This document shows, one piece after another, positions 52,863-62,324 of a DNA stretch of 64,000 nt. Below the pieces are notes generated by a model. The model ran no database searches. It saw nothing but the letters and a program-made list of their open reading frames with translations, and was not told the origin of the DNA. Within the stretch, counting starts at the first letter, position 1. Every line of letters begins with the position of its first letter. The translations under genes were made by a program, and so were the position numbers. The stretch is from Calditrichia bacterium. GTDB lineage: Bacteria > Calditrichota > Calditrichia > RBG-13-44-9 > J075. The stretch lies in assembly GCA_028284445.1 (NCBI GenBank), contig JANQRS010000058.1:47526-111525 (forward strand), written 5' to 3'.

Positions 52863-54287
52863 CTAACGGGGATTACGAAGGCTTAGAATAAATTCCCGGG
52901 TGAAGAAGGGCGCCAGTCGAGTGGTAGAAGCGATGCCGCTGCTCATCTGCCGCTGACCAAACATCCAGGCAATCTGAGGCTTACCGTCTTTATCTTTGAC
53001 AACGCCGCGATAAATATCAGCACGGGCATCCGGCCGCTGTGTCAATACCACGTAATTTTCGGTGCCTGCCTGAACCAGCACCAACATATCTTCAGTGTGG
53101 CGATGGATTCTAACCTTTTTCTTGATGCTGCCTGACAAAGGCGCCCATTTGGTTGTGCGAACACGAGCCGGCTCAAAAGGAATGCCTGTTTTTTGCTGCT
53201 GCTTTGTTTTTTGGGCGAGCGGCTTTTGCTTTTCTGTCGGGGGCGTCGACTTCGGACGTGAGACTGGTGTCTGCGCCTGCTTTGGCTGTGTTGTTGATGT
53301 TTTTGGTTTACTGCTCACTGTCTTCCGGGTGGGCGGACGCTTAACGGTGCTCCGGTTACGCCGTTTTGGGCGCTTGTTTTTTGTTTCTGTTTCGTTGAGC
53401 TTTTCAATGGCAAGAATGCCGCCGCGAGCGTACTCATCGTCCGGATTTAATTTCAGGATCTCGTCGAAATAGACGCGGGCGCTTTTGAAATGATTGGCCG
53501 AAAATGATTTCTCGGCCTCTGTTTTGAAATGACGAATTATTTCTTCGCGCAAACCCAGGGCTTCAGCGTTGTCATGATCAAATTCCAGGATCTCATTGAT
53601 ATAGCCCATGGCATTATCGTCCTCAGGGATGATCACCTGTCGATGCTTAAAGGCCAGACGTGCTTTTTCCATTAAAATATTTGCCCGCTCGCTGTGATAA
53701 ATTGCCAGCTTTTCCTCTTCAAGCAGGCCGGTATTCAATGATGCAATGCGCGTTTCAACAATCGCAATCAAATCGTTGTCCGGATATCGGTGAAGGAAAT
53801 CCTGGTATGAGGTTAAGGCTGCACTAAATTTTCCGTCTTCAAAAAGTTGCTCCGCCTGGGAGAATAGAATGGCTGCAGTTTGCTCTTCCGCAGAATCTAA
53901 TTGGGAGTAGATGGCAATACCACAGATCGCTACCACGATAATAAGCGCGGCGATGATCAATGCAAGTTTACTACTGCTTGACTTTGTTGTTCCAACCGGG
54001 CTGAAAGTGGCCGGAGAGTCGGGATCTTGTTCGTATTCAATCAGTTCATGCTCATCGATTTCCCGTTCCCGCTTCTTGGCAGAAATTGGGCGTACGGTCT
54101 CGACGGGGGCGACGTCAGGAAGGGGAGAAGACATACCGAGTGGCTGGCCGAAGTTGGCCGCCACTTTTGGCGTATCACTTTTCTCGACTTGTTGATCGCG
54201 GAACAGGTATTTGCAGTAATGGCAACTGCGTCGTCCGACAGGGTTCAGCGTTCGGCATTTGGGGCAAGTCATTCCTGGGTCTCTCAT
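52863..54287 (-). CDS. Zinc-ribbon, TPR membrane protein
   Basis: I prefer ATG 54287 (474 residues); a TTG at 54311 is in frame. Residues 8-30 form a double CxxC zinc ribbon (CPKCRTLNPVGRRSCHYCKY). One membrane helix lies near 125-145 (LALIIAALIIVVAICGIAIY). TPR-like helices span about 160-310 (FEDGKFSAALTSYQDFLHRY, then SARVYFDEILKLNPDDEYA). A Lys/Pro/Thr-rich linker follows, and a C-terminal beta domain ends the protein. The ribbon faces the cytoplasm and the TPR part the periplasm, if the helix inserts normally. The function is unknown; a cell-envelope assembly role is possible. Confidence 0.75.
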   Translation of the reverse strand: MRDPGMTCPKCRTLNPVGRRSCHYCKYLFRDQQVEKSDTPKVAANFGQPLGMSSPLPDVAPVETVRPISAKKREREIDEHELIEYEQDPDSPATFSPVGTTKSSSSKLALIIAALIIVVAICGIAIYSQLDSAEEQTAAILFSQAEQLFEDGKFSAALTSYQDFLHRYPDNDLIAIVETRIASLNTGLLEEEKLAIYHSERANILMEKARLAFKHRQVIIPEDDNAMGYINEILEFDHDNAEALGLREEIIRHFKTEAEKSFSANHFKSARVYFDEILKLNPDDEYARGGILAIEKLNETETKNKRPKRRNRSTVKRPPTRKTVSSKPKTSTTQPKQAQTPVSRPKSTPPTEKQKPLAQKTKQQQKTGIPFEPARVRTTKWAPLSGSIKKKVRIHRHTEDMLVLVQAGTENYVVLTQRPDARADIYRGVVKDKDGKPQIAWMFGQRQMSSGIASTTRLAPFFTREFILSLRNPR

Positions 54288-54550
54288 GTTCAAATTAGCA
54301 TATCTTTCCAATGACTAATCCGCGCCCCTGGCTTTCCATTACCAGTTACGCCATAGCGGTAAGCACTGCGGCGGCAGCTTTTGGCTGAAAATTTGTGTCT
54401 ATCTGGTAAAATGGTGCGGTGAAGGACTGGCGGATAAGTCAAAGAGCGGCATTGACCAGCGCTTTATCCTAATGCTTTTTGAGGACAAAAGTTGTTAATC
54501 AACGCACAAAATAAAATCGATTTTTGTAAGGCAGGCAGGTGCCTGCATGG

Positions 54551-57415
54551 TTAGGAGGCCTTGACAGGTTTGCGCTTCAGCTTGGCCTTCCAGAGGTCTA
54601 GTTCTTTTTTTAAGAAGATGCCGGTATAAGATTTCTTGTCTTTTGCCAATTGCTCCGGAGAGCCATTTGCCACAATTTGGCCACCACCGTCTCCGCCCTC
54701 GGGGCCAAGGTCAATGATCCAATCGGCTGTCTTGATCACATCCATATTATGTTCGATAACAATGACGGTGTTGCCTTTATCAACTAGGCGATTGAGCACC
54801 TTGAGAAGCATCTGAATATCTTCAAAATGTAATCCGGTTGTTGGTTCGTCAAGAATATATATTGTACGACCGGTTCCGATTCTCGAAAGCTCCGTTGCCA
54901 GTTTGACTCGCTGTGCCTCACCACCGCTCAGGGTTGTGGCGCGCTGGCCAAGGTGAATATATCCCAAACCAACGTCTTGTAATGTCTGAAGCTTGCGCTT
55001 GATGCGGGGGATTTTGTCGAAAAACTCGAGGGCCTCGTCAACCGTCATATCCAATACTTCCGAGATATTCTTGTCACGATAGCGAATTTCCAGGGTTTCA
55101 CGATTGTAGCGTTTTCCCTTGCAAACTTCACACATGACGTAAACGTCGGGCAAGAAGTGCATTTCGATTTTCTTAACGCCGTCGCCATCGCAGGCATCGC
55201 AGCGGCCGCCCTTGACGTTAAAGCTGAAACGTCCGGGCCGGTAGCCGCGCATTTTAGCTTCCGGAATCTGCGTGAAGAGATCGCGAATATGGGTAAACAA
55301 TCCCGTATATGTAGCCGGATTAGAGCGCGGCGTACGGCCAATCGGCGATTGATCGATGTCGATGACCTTGTCGATGTGTTCCAAGCCGTCAACGGACTTG
55401 TAGGTCAGTGGAATTTTCTTGCTATTATGAAAGTGTGATGCCAGCAGCGGGTATAGCGTTTCATTTATGAGAGTACTTTTGCCGGAACCTGAAACGCCGG
55501 TAATGGTGATAAACTTTCCGAGCGGAAAAGTTACATTGAGCTTCTTGAGGTTGTTGCCCTGTGCCCCTTTGAGAACCAGCTTGTGGCCATTGCCTTCCCG
55601 TCTTTCATCCGGTACAGCGATGTATTTGCCAAAGGACAGATATTGCCCGGTAACCGAGGCCGGGTTTGCGGCCACCTCATTCGGCGAACCGGCCGCAACC
55701 ACATTGCCACCATTCTTACCGGCCGCCGGGCCAAGGTCAATGACGTAATCCGATTGTTCAATCGTTTCGCGATCGTGTTCCACAACCAGGACGGTATTGC
55801 CAAGGTCGCGAAGTTGAATCAGCGTGTTGATGAGTCGTTCATTGTCCCGCTGATGCAGGCCGATCGATGGCTCATCAAGCACGTATAAGACCCCAACCAA
55901 CTGGCTGCCAATTTGTGTTGCCAGGCGAATTCGCTGGGCTTCACCACCGGACAGCGTGCCGGCAGAGCGATCTAAAGAGAGGTAGTTCAAACCGACATTC
56001 AACAGGAATCCCAGGCGCGACTTTATTTCCTTCAGAATCTGGTGCGCAATGGTTTCTTCACGCTTTGTGAGCTTCAGGCTATCGAAAAATTCGTACGCTT
56101 TCTGGATATTCAGGGAAGTAACCTGGGAAATATTCTTTTTGCTGATTTTGACGCCAAGGGTCTCTTTACGAAGACGGCTGCCTTCACATTCCGGACAGGG
56201 AACCTGATTCATAAAACCTTCAATCCAATCGCGTATAGCGCCGCTGCGGGTTTGTCTATAGCGCCGGTAGAGATTATTGATGACGCCTTCGTAGCGCGAG
56301 GAAAATTCATACTTTGATTTTTCCCGTTCCAGCTTAAAGTCGATTTTCTTGTCACCAGTCCCATAAAGAACAATATTTTGATGCTTCTTGGAAATGCTGC
56401 TCCAAGGTGCATCCAGGCTAAAGCCGAGTTGTTTGGATAGCGAAATAATCATTTCAAAATACCAGCTGCCGCGGTCCTCGCCAATCGGTAAAATCGCGCC
56501 TTTACGGATGCTGACATCCTGCCGTGGAACAATCAGGCGCGGGTCGATTTCGAGCTTCGTTCCCAATCCATCACAATTTGAACAGGCGCCGTACGGACTA
56601 TTGAAGGAAAACATCCGTGGCTCCATCTCTTCATAGCTGATATTGCAATTCCGGCAGGAGAAATGTTCGCTAAACAACTGTTCTTCAGCTCCATCAACAT
56701 GCTCAACAATGACCAATCCGCTGGCCAGTTTCAGCGCCGTTTCAATCGACTCAGTCAGGCGTTGACGAATTTTCGGCGCGACCTTGGTGCGATCAACAAT
56801 CACTTCGATATTGTGTTTTACTTTCTTGTTCAATTCAATTTCGTCGTCTAGACTGTGCAGTTTTCCATCAACCCGAACCCGTACAAATCCCTCGCGTTTG
56901 ATTTCTTCAAACAATTCCCGGTATTCACCTTTTCGTCCACGAACAACCGGCGCCATCAGCTGGATGCGCGATCCTTCCGGGAATTGTAAAATGGTATCCA
57001 CAATCTCCTGAGGCGTCTGGCGGGTAATGGGATTGCCGCAATTATAACAATGCGGATGACCGATACGAGCGAAGAGCAGACGTAGGTAGTCGTAGATTTC
57101 TGTGACTGTGCCAACCGTGGAGCGTGGGTTCTTATGTGTTGTTTTCTGCTCGATAGAAATAGCAGGGGAGAGGCCGTCGATGTAATCAACATCCGGCTTT
57201 TCCATGAGACCGAGGAATTGCCGGGCATAGGCACTTAAGGACTCTACATAGCGGCGTTGGCCTTCTGCATAGATGGTGTCAAATGCCAGACTGGATTTTC
57301 CGGAGCCGGACAGACCGGTCACCACCACGAATTTTTCTCGTGGTATATTGATATCAATATTTTTCAGATTGTGTTCGCGGGCGCCTTTGACGACCAGATA
57401 TTCTTTCTTCGACAT
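54551..57415 (-). CDS. uvrA: Excinuclease ABC subunit A
   Basis: The protein has 954 residues, the usual length. Two ABC ATPase units each have a Walker A (GLSGSGKSSLAFDTIYAEGQ and GVSGSGKSTLINETLYPL) and a signature (LSGGEAQRIRLAT and LSGGEAQRVKLAT). Zinc modules are CRNCNISYEEME, with CSNCDGLG after it, and CDACDGDGVKKIEMHF with CEVCKGKRYN. It finds bulky DNA lesions and loads UvrB in nucleotide excision repair. It is transcribed alone; uvrB and uvrC are not in the window. Confidence 0.98.
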   Translation of the reverse strand: MSKKEYLVVKGAREHNLKNIDINIPREKFVVVTGLSGSGKSSLAFDTIYAEGQRRYVESLSAYARQFLGLMEKPDVDYIDGLSPAISIEQKTTHKNPRSTVGTVTEIYDYLRLLFARIGHPHCYNCGNPITRQTPQEIVDTILQFPEGSRIQLMAPVVRGRKGEYRELFEEIKREGFVRVRVDGKLHSLDDEIELNKKVKHNIEVIVDRTKVAPKIRQRLTESIETALKLASGLVIVEHVDGAEEQLFSEHFSCRNCNISYEEMEPRMFSFNSPYGACSNCDGLGTKLEIDPRLIVPRQDVSIRKGAILPIGEDRGSWYFEMIISLSKQLGFSLDAPWSSISKKHQNIVLYGTGDKKIDFKLEREKSKYEFSSRYEGVINNLYRRYRQTRSGAIRDWIEGFMNQVPCPECEGSRLRKETLGVKISKKNISQVTSLNIQKAYEFFDSLKLTKREETIAHQILKEIKSRLGFLLNVGLNYLSLDRSAGTLSGGEAQRIRLATQIGSQLVGVLYVLDEPSIGLHQRDNERLINTLIQLRDLGNTVLVVEHDRETIEQSDYVIDLGPAAGKNGGNVVAAGSPNEVAANPASVTGQYLSFGKYIAVPDERREGNGHKLVLKGAQGNNLKKLNVTFPLGKFITITGVSGSGKSTLINETLYPLLASHFHNSKKIPLTYKSVDGLEHIDKVIDIDQSPIGRTPRSNPATYTGLFTHIRDLFTQIPEAKMRGYRPGRFSFNVKGGRCDACDGDGVKKIEMHFLPDVYVMCEVCKGKRYNRETLEIRYRDKNISEVLDMTVDEALEFFDKIPRIKRKLQTLQDVGLGYIHLGQRATTLSGGEAQRVKLATELSRIGTGRTIYILDEPTTGLHFEDIQMLLKVLNRLVDKGNTVIVIEHNMDVIKTADWIIDLGPEGGDGGGQIVANGSPEQLAKDKKSYTGIFLKKELDLWKAKLKRKPVKAS

Positions 57416-57518
57416 GATCTCAATTCGCTTCGTTAAGGTAAATCAAGCTAGTGAACATAAATGCACGGGCAAAATATAGGCAATCGAGATCAGTACGTCA
57501 ACGCCTAAATTGGATACT

Positions 57519-59039
57519 TTAGTGCCGGAGGAGGAAAATCGCAGCGGTTAGGGCGCCTACGGCTGTCGCAGCCAGATTCACCGCATCATTCTGCAGCCAG
57601 GAAAAGCCCGAAATCAGCTCGGTTTGCTGATCACCGCAATGCTGACGTTTTTCAGTTCGCTTGTTGCAGTCGGGGCAGTGGTATTGCGCCTGAACGGTAG
57701 CGCCAAGGAGGCTATCAGCAAGGCTGCCGACAAATCCGCTGATGATTGCAGCGGCAATGACGGACCATCTTAGATCGGCGGCTACAAATAAGCTGCCGCT
57801 AAGCCCAATACAGGCGGCACCGGCCATTCCGCTCAACGTGCCGCGAAGGCTAACACCGCCGGATGTTCCTGCTTCAACTGCTTGCCAATTAGTGACAAGC
57901 CGCGGCCGGGATTTGCCAAGCGTGCCCAGTTCAGTGGCCCAGGTGTCTGCCGTTGCCGCGGCCAGACTACCCAAATACATCGCATAGAAGATAGGGGAGC
58001 CAAGAAACATATGAGCGATCATCAATGCACCGGCAATGCCGCCATTGGCTGCAACTTGTGCATGATCACGCCGGCTGCCTTTTTCGAAGACCAAATCCAG
58101 GTGCGCCTTGCGTCGTTTACCGAATTTGGATAGCAGGCTGGAAAGAACAAAAAATGCCAGAATCGGGATCGTCCATTTCCAACCGCCAAATCCGAATACA
58201 ATTGTGGCAAGCAGAAAGGTCGCCACGGCACCGCTGGCTGAGAGGAAGCGCAAGCGATAGGAGACGATTGCAGCAGTAGCGGCAAGAATAAGGCCGAGCG
58301 TTAAGAGCTGGCGCGCGTCGTGATCAAAATTCAACATTGGGTAGAGCATCAGGGCGGCAGCAATTGGCACGGAGAGATTGTCGCTGCCTTTGTAGCTGAG
58401 AGACTCAGCTGCCGTAGAAAATAGCGCCGTTACCACCGCCGTCCAGACAAGGACCAGCATGCCCGGATGTGCTAACTGATGTAATTCTGAGGTATAATAG
58501 CTGAGTACGCCAAGAGTGACCAGGAACGACACGATTAGCATCGCGGCGCTGCCCTCAAGCGATTTTGCGTCGCCAACCAAATGGTAGTGGTGAGGTTTGG
58601 CTATGGATTCGCCAACGATTGCCGCGATCGCATCTCCCAGACCCAAAATGAGCATGGCGGTAATAATGATCAGTTTTTGGTCCGGCCAGGCGAAAAGGGT
58701 TAGCAGCAGCAAGGCCAATGGATAGTAGGCAGTTCCATAGCTCTCGCGAGCACCATGCATGCCTTTCAACAAATCGAACTTAATTGCGATCAAATTGCTG
58801 AGCGTGAAGAATATGGCCAGGATAATTATGGGGAGTGATGTTTTCAAGAGAAGGGGAAGGAAAAAAGCCAGCAAGCCGACGAGAATGTGCACCAGTTTGC
58901 GGGTAAATTCTCCCGGCCAGTTAAGCTTATGCCGGATCCATTCGGATAACCCAATTACAACAGAGATGCCTGCGAAGAGCATTGCGGTGACGAGCCAGTC
59001 CCGATTTGGAACCGGCTCGAAAATATGAGAAATATCCAT
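57519..59039 (-). CDS. Fusion of CTP-dependent kinase-like domain and DUF92 domain
   Basis: The protein has 506 residues, almost all membrane helices. The N-terminal half (1-240) resembles the dolichol/phytol kinase and CdsA-related family: WPGEFTRKLVHILVGLLAFF, then ILGLGDAIAAIVGESIAKPH. The C-terminal half (250-506) is DUF92/TMEM19: GSRRDHAQVAANGGIAGALM, then ATADTWATELGTLGKSRPRL and GGVSLRGTLSGMAGAACIGL. DUF92 relatives in plants and cyanobacteria phosphorylate phytyl phosphate. The pair may therefore carry out successive phosphorylations of an isoprenoid alcohol. The substrate is inferred. Confidence 0.88.
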   Translation of the reverse strand: MDISHIFEPVPNRDWLVTAMLFAGISVVIGLSEWIRHKLNWPGEFTRKLVHILVGLLAFFLPLLLKTSLPIIILAIFFTLSNLIAIKFDLLKGMHGARESYGTAYYPLALLLLTLFAWPDQKLIIITAMLILGLGDAIAAIVGESIAKPHHYHLVGDAKSLEGSAAMLIVSFLVTLGVLSYYTSELHQLAHPGMLVLVWTAVVTALFSTAAESLSYKGSDNLSVPIAAALMLYPMLNFDHDARQLLTLGLILAATAAIVSYRLRFLSASGAVATFLLATIVFGFGGWKWTIPILAFFVLSSLLSKFGKRRKAHLDLVFEKGSRRDHAQVAANGGIAGALMIAHMFLGSPIFYAMYLGSLAAATADTWATELGTLGKSRPRLVTNWQAVEAGTSGGVSLRGTLSGMAGAACIGLSGSLFVAADLRWSVIAAAIISGFVGSLADSLLGATVQAQYHCPDCNKRTEKRQHCGDQQTELISGFSWLQNDAVNLAATAVGALTAAIFLLRH

Positions 59040-59116
59040 AGGCGATTTTGGAAATCAGCAAATTTGCAAGTGGTGACCGGGCTCGAAAAGCATGCGCGGC
59101 AGAGCCGCGTATGAGA

Positions 59117-61744
59117 TTATCTAACCACGATGTTCACGATCTTGTCCGGAATGACAATCACTTTTACGACTGTCTTGCCGTCTGTGAATTCCTTGACGCG
59201 ATCGGCATGTAATGCCATTTCCTCCAGTGTTTCTTTCGGCAGGCCGGTTTCAACCTCCATGCGATAGCGCACTTTGCCGTTTACCTGAACAACGACCTGG
59301 CAGGAATTTTTTTGCAGATATGCTTCATTATACTCCGGCCATGCTTGATCTGAAATACTACCGTCATTGCCGAGGCGTTCCCAGAGCTCTTCGGTGATGT
59401 GCGGGGCAAATGGATTCAGCAAGACCAACAAGGTTGAGATCACCGACTTCGGTCGATCATCCCATTTGTTCGCTTCATTCAGAAAAGTCATCATCTGGGC
59501 GATTGCGGTATTGAAGCGCAATTCCTCAATGTCTTCACCGACCTTTTTGATGGTAGCATGGAGGTGACGCAATTGATCTTCATTGGGATCATTATCGCTG
59601 ATTTGCGGCAGCAGCTTATCACTGCGATCATCAATTACCACTCGCCAAAGGCGGTTGAGAAAACGATAGACGCCTTCAACACCCTTGGTGCTCCAGGGCT
59701 TGTTCTGTTCGAGAGGCCCGAGGAACATTTCATACAAGCGCAAGGAGTCGGCGCCATAGCTCTCGATAACGTCATCCGGGTTGACCACATTGCCGCGGCT
59801 TTTACTCATCTTGAAAGTGCGGGCATCCAACTGGATATCCTGCTGAGCCTTCAAGACAAAACCATCACCTTTCTTTTCAACCGCGTCATCAGCTACCCGA
59901 ACAGCAGTCACCTTCTGCCCGGTTTTACGATTGATGCCGTCGCGGTCAACGTCTGTCGCGCTAACTGCATTTCCATCTTCATCCTGGAATTGGCTGAATT
60001 CCATCTCGCCGAGAATGGTTCCCTGGTGAACCAACTTGCGGAACGGTTCGTCGCTGGAAACAACACCGATATCATATAATACCTTGTGCCAGAAACGTGC
60101 ATAAAGCAGGTGTAATACGGAATGTTCTGCGCCACCGATGTAGAGGTCGACGTCCATCCAGTATTTTTCTTTTTCCGGATCGATCAAGCGATCAGAATTT
60201 TCCGGATCGATATAGCGCAAATAGTACCAACAAGAGCCAGCCCACTGCGGCATGGTGTTGAATTCACGAACATAGCGTTTGCCATCGATCTCTACAAATT
60301 TCCAACTGTCTTGTGCGCGGGACAAGGGCGGCTTTGGCTCTTCGTCATCGGCCTTACCGGGGCGTGGCTTATAATCATCCATCTCCGGCAGACGCAATGG
60401 CAGGGATGATTCATCAACTGTGATCGTTGATCCGTCTTCAGCGTGCAAGATTGGGAAAGGCTCTCCCCAATAGCGCTGACGGCTAAACAACCAGTCACGT
60501 AACTTGTAGTTAATTTTCCGCTCGCCATTGCCATTTTCTTCCAGCCAGGTGATGATCTTTTTCTTGGCGTCAGCAATCTCGAGACCATTGAGGAAATCGC
60601 TGTTGATCGCAGGACCGTCGCCTGTATACGCTTTACCGTCGAAGTCTTCTGCTGGCTGCACCGTGCGAATGATGGGTAAATCGTAGACTTCTGCAAATTC
60701 CCAATCGCGCTCATCCTGCCCCGGAACCGCCATGATGGCTCCGGTGCCGTAGCTTGCCAATACATAATCGGCGATCCAGATGGGAATCTCCTTGCCGTTG
60801 GCAGGATTAATTGCATGCGCGCCGGTAAACACGCCGCTTTTCTCTTTTTGCAATTCAGTGCGTTCCAAATCGCTTTTGCGAGATGCCGCTACCTGGTATG
60901 CTTTAACTGCATCAGCTTGATCCTTAGAAACGATCTGATCAACAAGGCGATGCTCCGGTGCCAAAACCATATACGTCGCGCCGAAAATCGTATCCGGCCG
61001 AGTAGTAAACACGCGAATTTTGTCGTCATGTCCCGCAATAGCAAAATCAATTTCTGCCCCCTCGGAACGGCCAATCCAGTTGCGCTGCATTTCCTTGGTG
61101 CTTTCCGGCCAGTCGAGGGTATCCAATCCTTCCAGCAGGCGTTCAGCGTATTCGGTAATTCTCAACATCCACTGCTTCATCGGCCGGCGGTAAACCGGAT
61201 GTCCACCGCGCTCACTCTTACCGTCGATGACCTCTTCATTGGCCAAGACCGTTCCTAAGGCCGGACACCAATTGACCGGCACCTCTTCCAAATAAGCGAG
61301 GCCGCGCTTGTGCAACTGGATGAAAATCCATTGCGTCCAGCGATAGTAATCGGGATCGGTGGTATCAACTTCGCGGTCCCAGTCGTACGAAAAGCCAATG
61401 GCTTTCAATTGGGTCCGAAAGCGGGATATATTTTTCTCGGTAGTGATGCGCGGATGCGTGCCGGTTTCGATGGCGTATTGCTCAGCCGGCAGGCCGTACG
61501 CATCCCATCCCATCGGGTGTAGCACGTTGAAGCCTTTCATGCGCTTATAGCGAGCAACGATATCGGTTGCGGTATATCCTTCCGGGTGACCCACATGAAG
61601 GCCTGCGCCGCTGGGATAGGGGAACATATCAAGTACGTAATATTTCGGCTTTGAGGTATCAATATCTTCTGGGGTGCGGAACGTCTTTTCATCGTCCCAG
61701 CGTTTTTGCCATTTCTTTTCCAAATCCTTGAATGGATACGCCAT
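59117..61744 (-). CDS. leuS: Leucyl-tRNA synthetase
   Basis: The protein has 875 residues. The HIGH-type signature appears as HVGHPEGYTATD near 51-62 and KMSKS in FKMSKSRGNVVNPDD near 645. An editing insert lies between them (near 220-400, with TRPDTIFGATYMVLAPEH), and the anticodon-binding domain ends the protein. It charges tRNA-Leu and removes mischarged amino acids. AAAGGA lies 8 bases upstream of ATG 61744. The leader holds a short CCCAC/GTGGG hairpin at about 61770-61790; I see no T-box. Confidence 0.98.
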   Translation of the reverse strand: MAYPFKDLEKKWQKRWDDEKTFRTPEDIDTSKPKYYVLDMFPYPSGAGLHVGHPEGYTATDIVARYKRMKGFNVLHPMGWDAYGLPAEQYAIETGTHPRITTEKNISRFRTQLKAIGFSYDWDREVDTTDPDYYRWTQWIFIQLHKRGLAYLEEVPVNWCPALGTVLANEEVIDGKSERGGHPVYRRPMKQWMLRITEYAERLLEGLDTLDWPESTKEMQRNWIGRSEGAEIDFAIAGHDDKIRVFTTRPDTIFGATYMVLAPEHRLVDQIVSKDQADAVKAYQVAASRKSDLERTELQKEKSGVFTGAHAINPANGKEIPIWIADYVLASYGTGAIMAVPGQDERDWEFAEVYDLPIIRTVQPAEDFDGKAYTGDGPAINSDFLNGLEIADAKKKIITWLEENGNGERKINYKLRDWLFSRQRYWGEPFPILHAEDGSTITVDESSLPLRLPEMDDYKPRPGKADDEEPKPPLSRAQDSWKFVEIDGKRYVREFNTMPQWAGSCWYYLRYIDPENSDRLIDPEKEKYWMDVDLYIGGAEHSVLHLLYARFWHKVLYDIGVVSSDEPFRKLVHQGTILGEMEFSQFQDEDGNAVSATDVDRDGINRKTGQKVTAVRVADDAVEKKGDGFVLKAQQDIQLDARTFKMSKSRGNVVNPDDVIESYGADSLRLYEMFLGPLEQNKPWSTKGVEGVYRFLNRLWRVVIDDRSDKLLPQISDNDPNEDQLRHLHATIKKVGEDIEELRFNTAIAQMMTFLNEANKWDDRPKSVISTLLVLLNPFAPHITEELWERLGNDGSISDQAWPEYNEAYLQKNSCQVVVQVNGKVRYRMEVETGLPKETLEEMALHADRVKEFTDGKTVVKVIVIPDKIVNIVVR

Positions 61745-61879
61745 TTTTAAATCCTTTCATATAACAGAAACCCACCGGCGAACAGTGGGTAATTTCGGGC
61801 AACACACTTAATAACCATCTGATTCTAATAAAGACTCCAAATGTAAGTAAAATTCCCGCCTGACACAAGGGAATCTCGC

Positions 61880-62100
61880 TTCGCTCTTGTCAGCTCGTTA
61901 TCACTCGCGTCAGGCTCGCAAGCTCACCGTCAGTCGGCTACGCCGACGTCAGAACTTTCGGTTCGTTTGGCTAGGATGGGCGCGTAACGCGATTCACGCG
62001 CGAAGCGCTGACGTGAGCGTAGCGAACTGAGGTGAACGCAGTGAACTGACGAGGCGAAGCCTCTGACGAACGGCAGGCTCTGACGCGAACTCAGTGAGCC
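61880..62100. repeat. Mirrored array of about 19-bp GTCAG/CTGAC units
   Basis: GTCAG starts at 61889, 61909, 61929 and 61948. CTGAC starts at 62008, 62046, 62063 and 62080, with a CTGAG at 62027. Spacing is 17-20 bp. The left half carries GTCAG and the right half its reverse complement, so the array is one large inverted structure centred near 61980. Many units are mini-hairpins with triloops: GTCGGC TAC GCCGAC, GAGGC GAA GCCTC and CGCG TAA CGCG. No coding frame is supported. The rest of 61745-62324 holds nothing else I can name. Confidence 0.75.
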
Positions 62101-62324
62101 TTTGTGGAATTAAGGCATTTTCAAGCATCTATTAAGAAAAGGGCGAGGTCGGTAATGGTTTTTGCTTGTTTTTTATCGATTTTATTGGGATGTTGAAATA
62201 ACGTAAGATCCCATATGACACTGACTATCGCTTGACACATTCTTATGCAGGAGCAGGATACCCGGTCATTGACGTGACTGTGGCCACCCACTGTCTGTGA
62301 CTGCACAGCGATGCGGCGATACTC

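Noticed and set aside
61745..61800. T-box leader of leuS
   Set aside because: A short CCCAC/GTGGG hairpin is present, but no GGTGGTACCGCG-type antiterminator bulge and no specifier stem.
61880..62100. CRISPR array
   Set aside because: Repeat core is only five bases with 17-20 bp period, the two halves are inverted and no cas genes are near.
62121..62306. 61-residue minus-strand open frame after the repeat array
   Set aside because: No ribosome site and no coding character; it lies in the leader of the lamin-tail gene.
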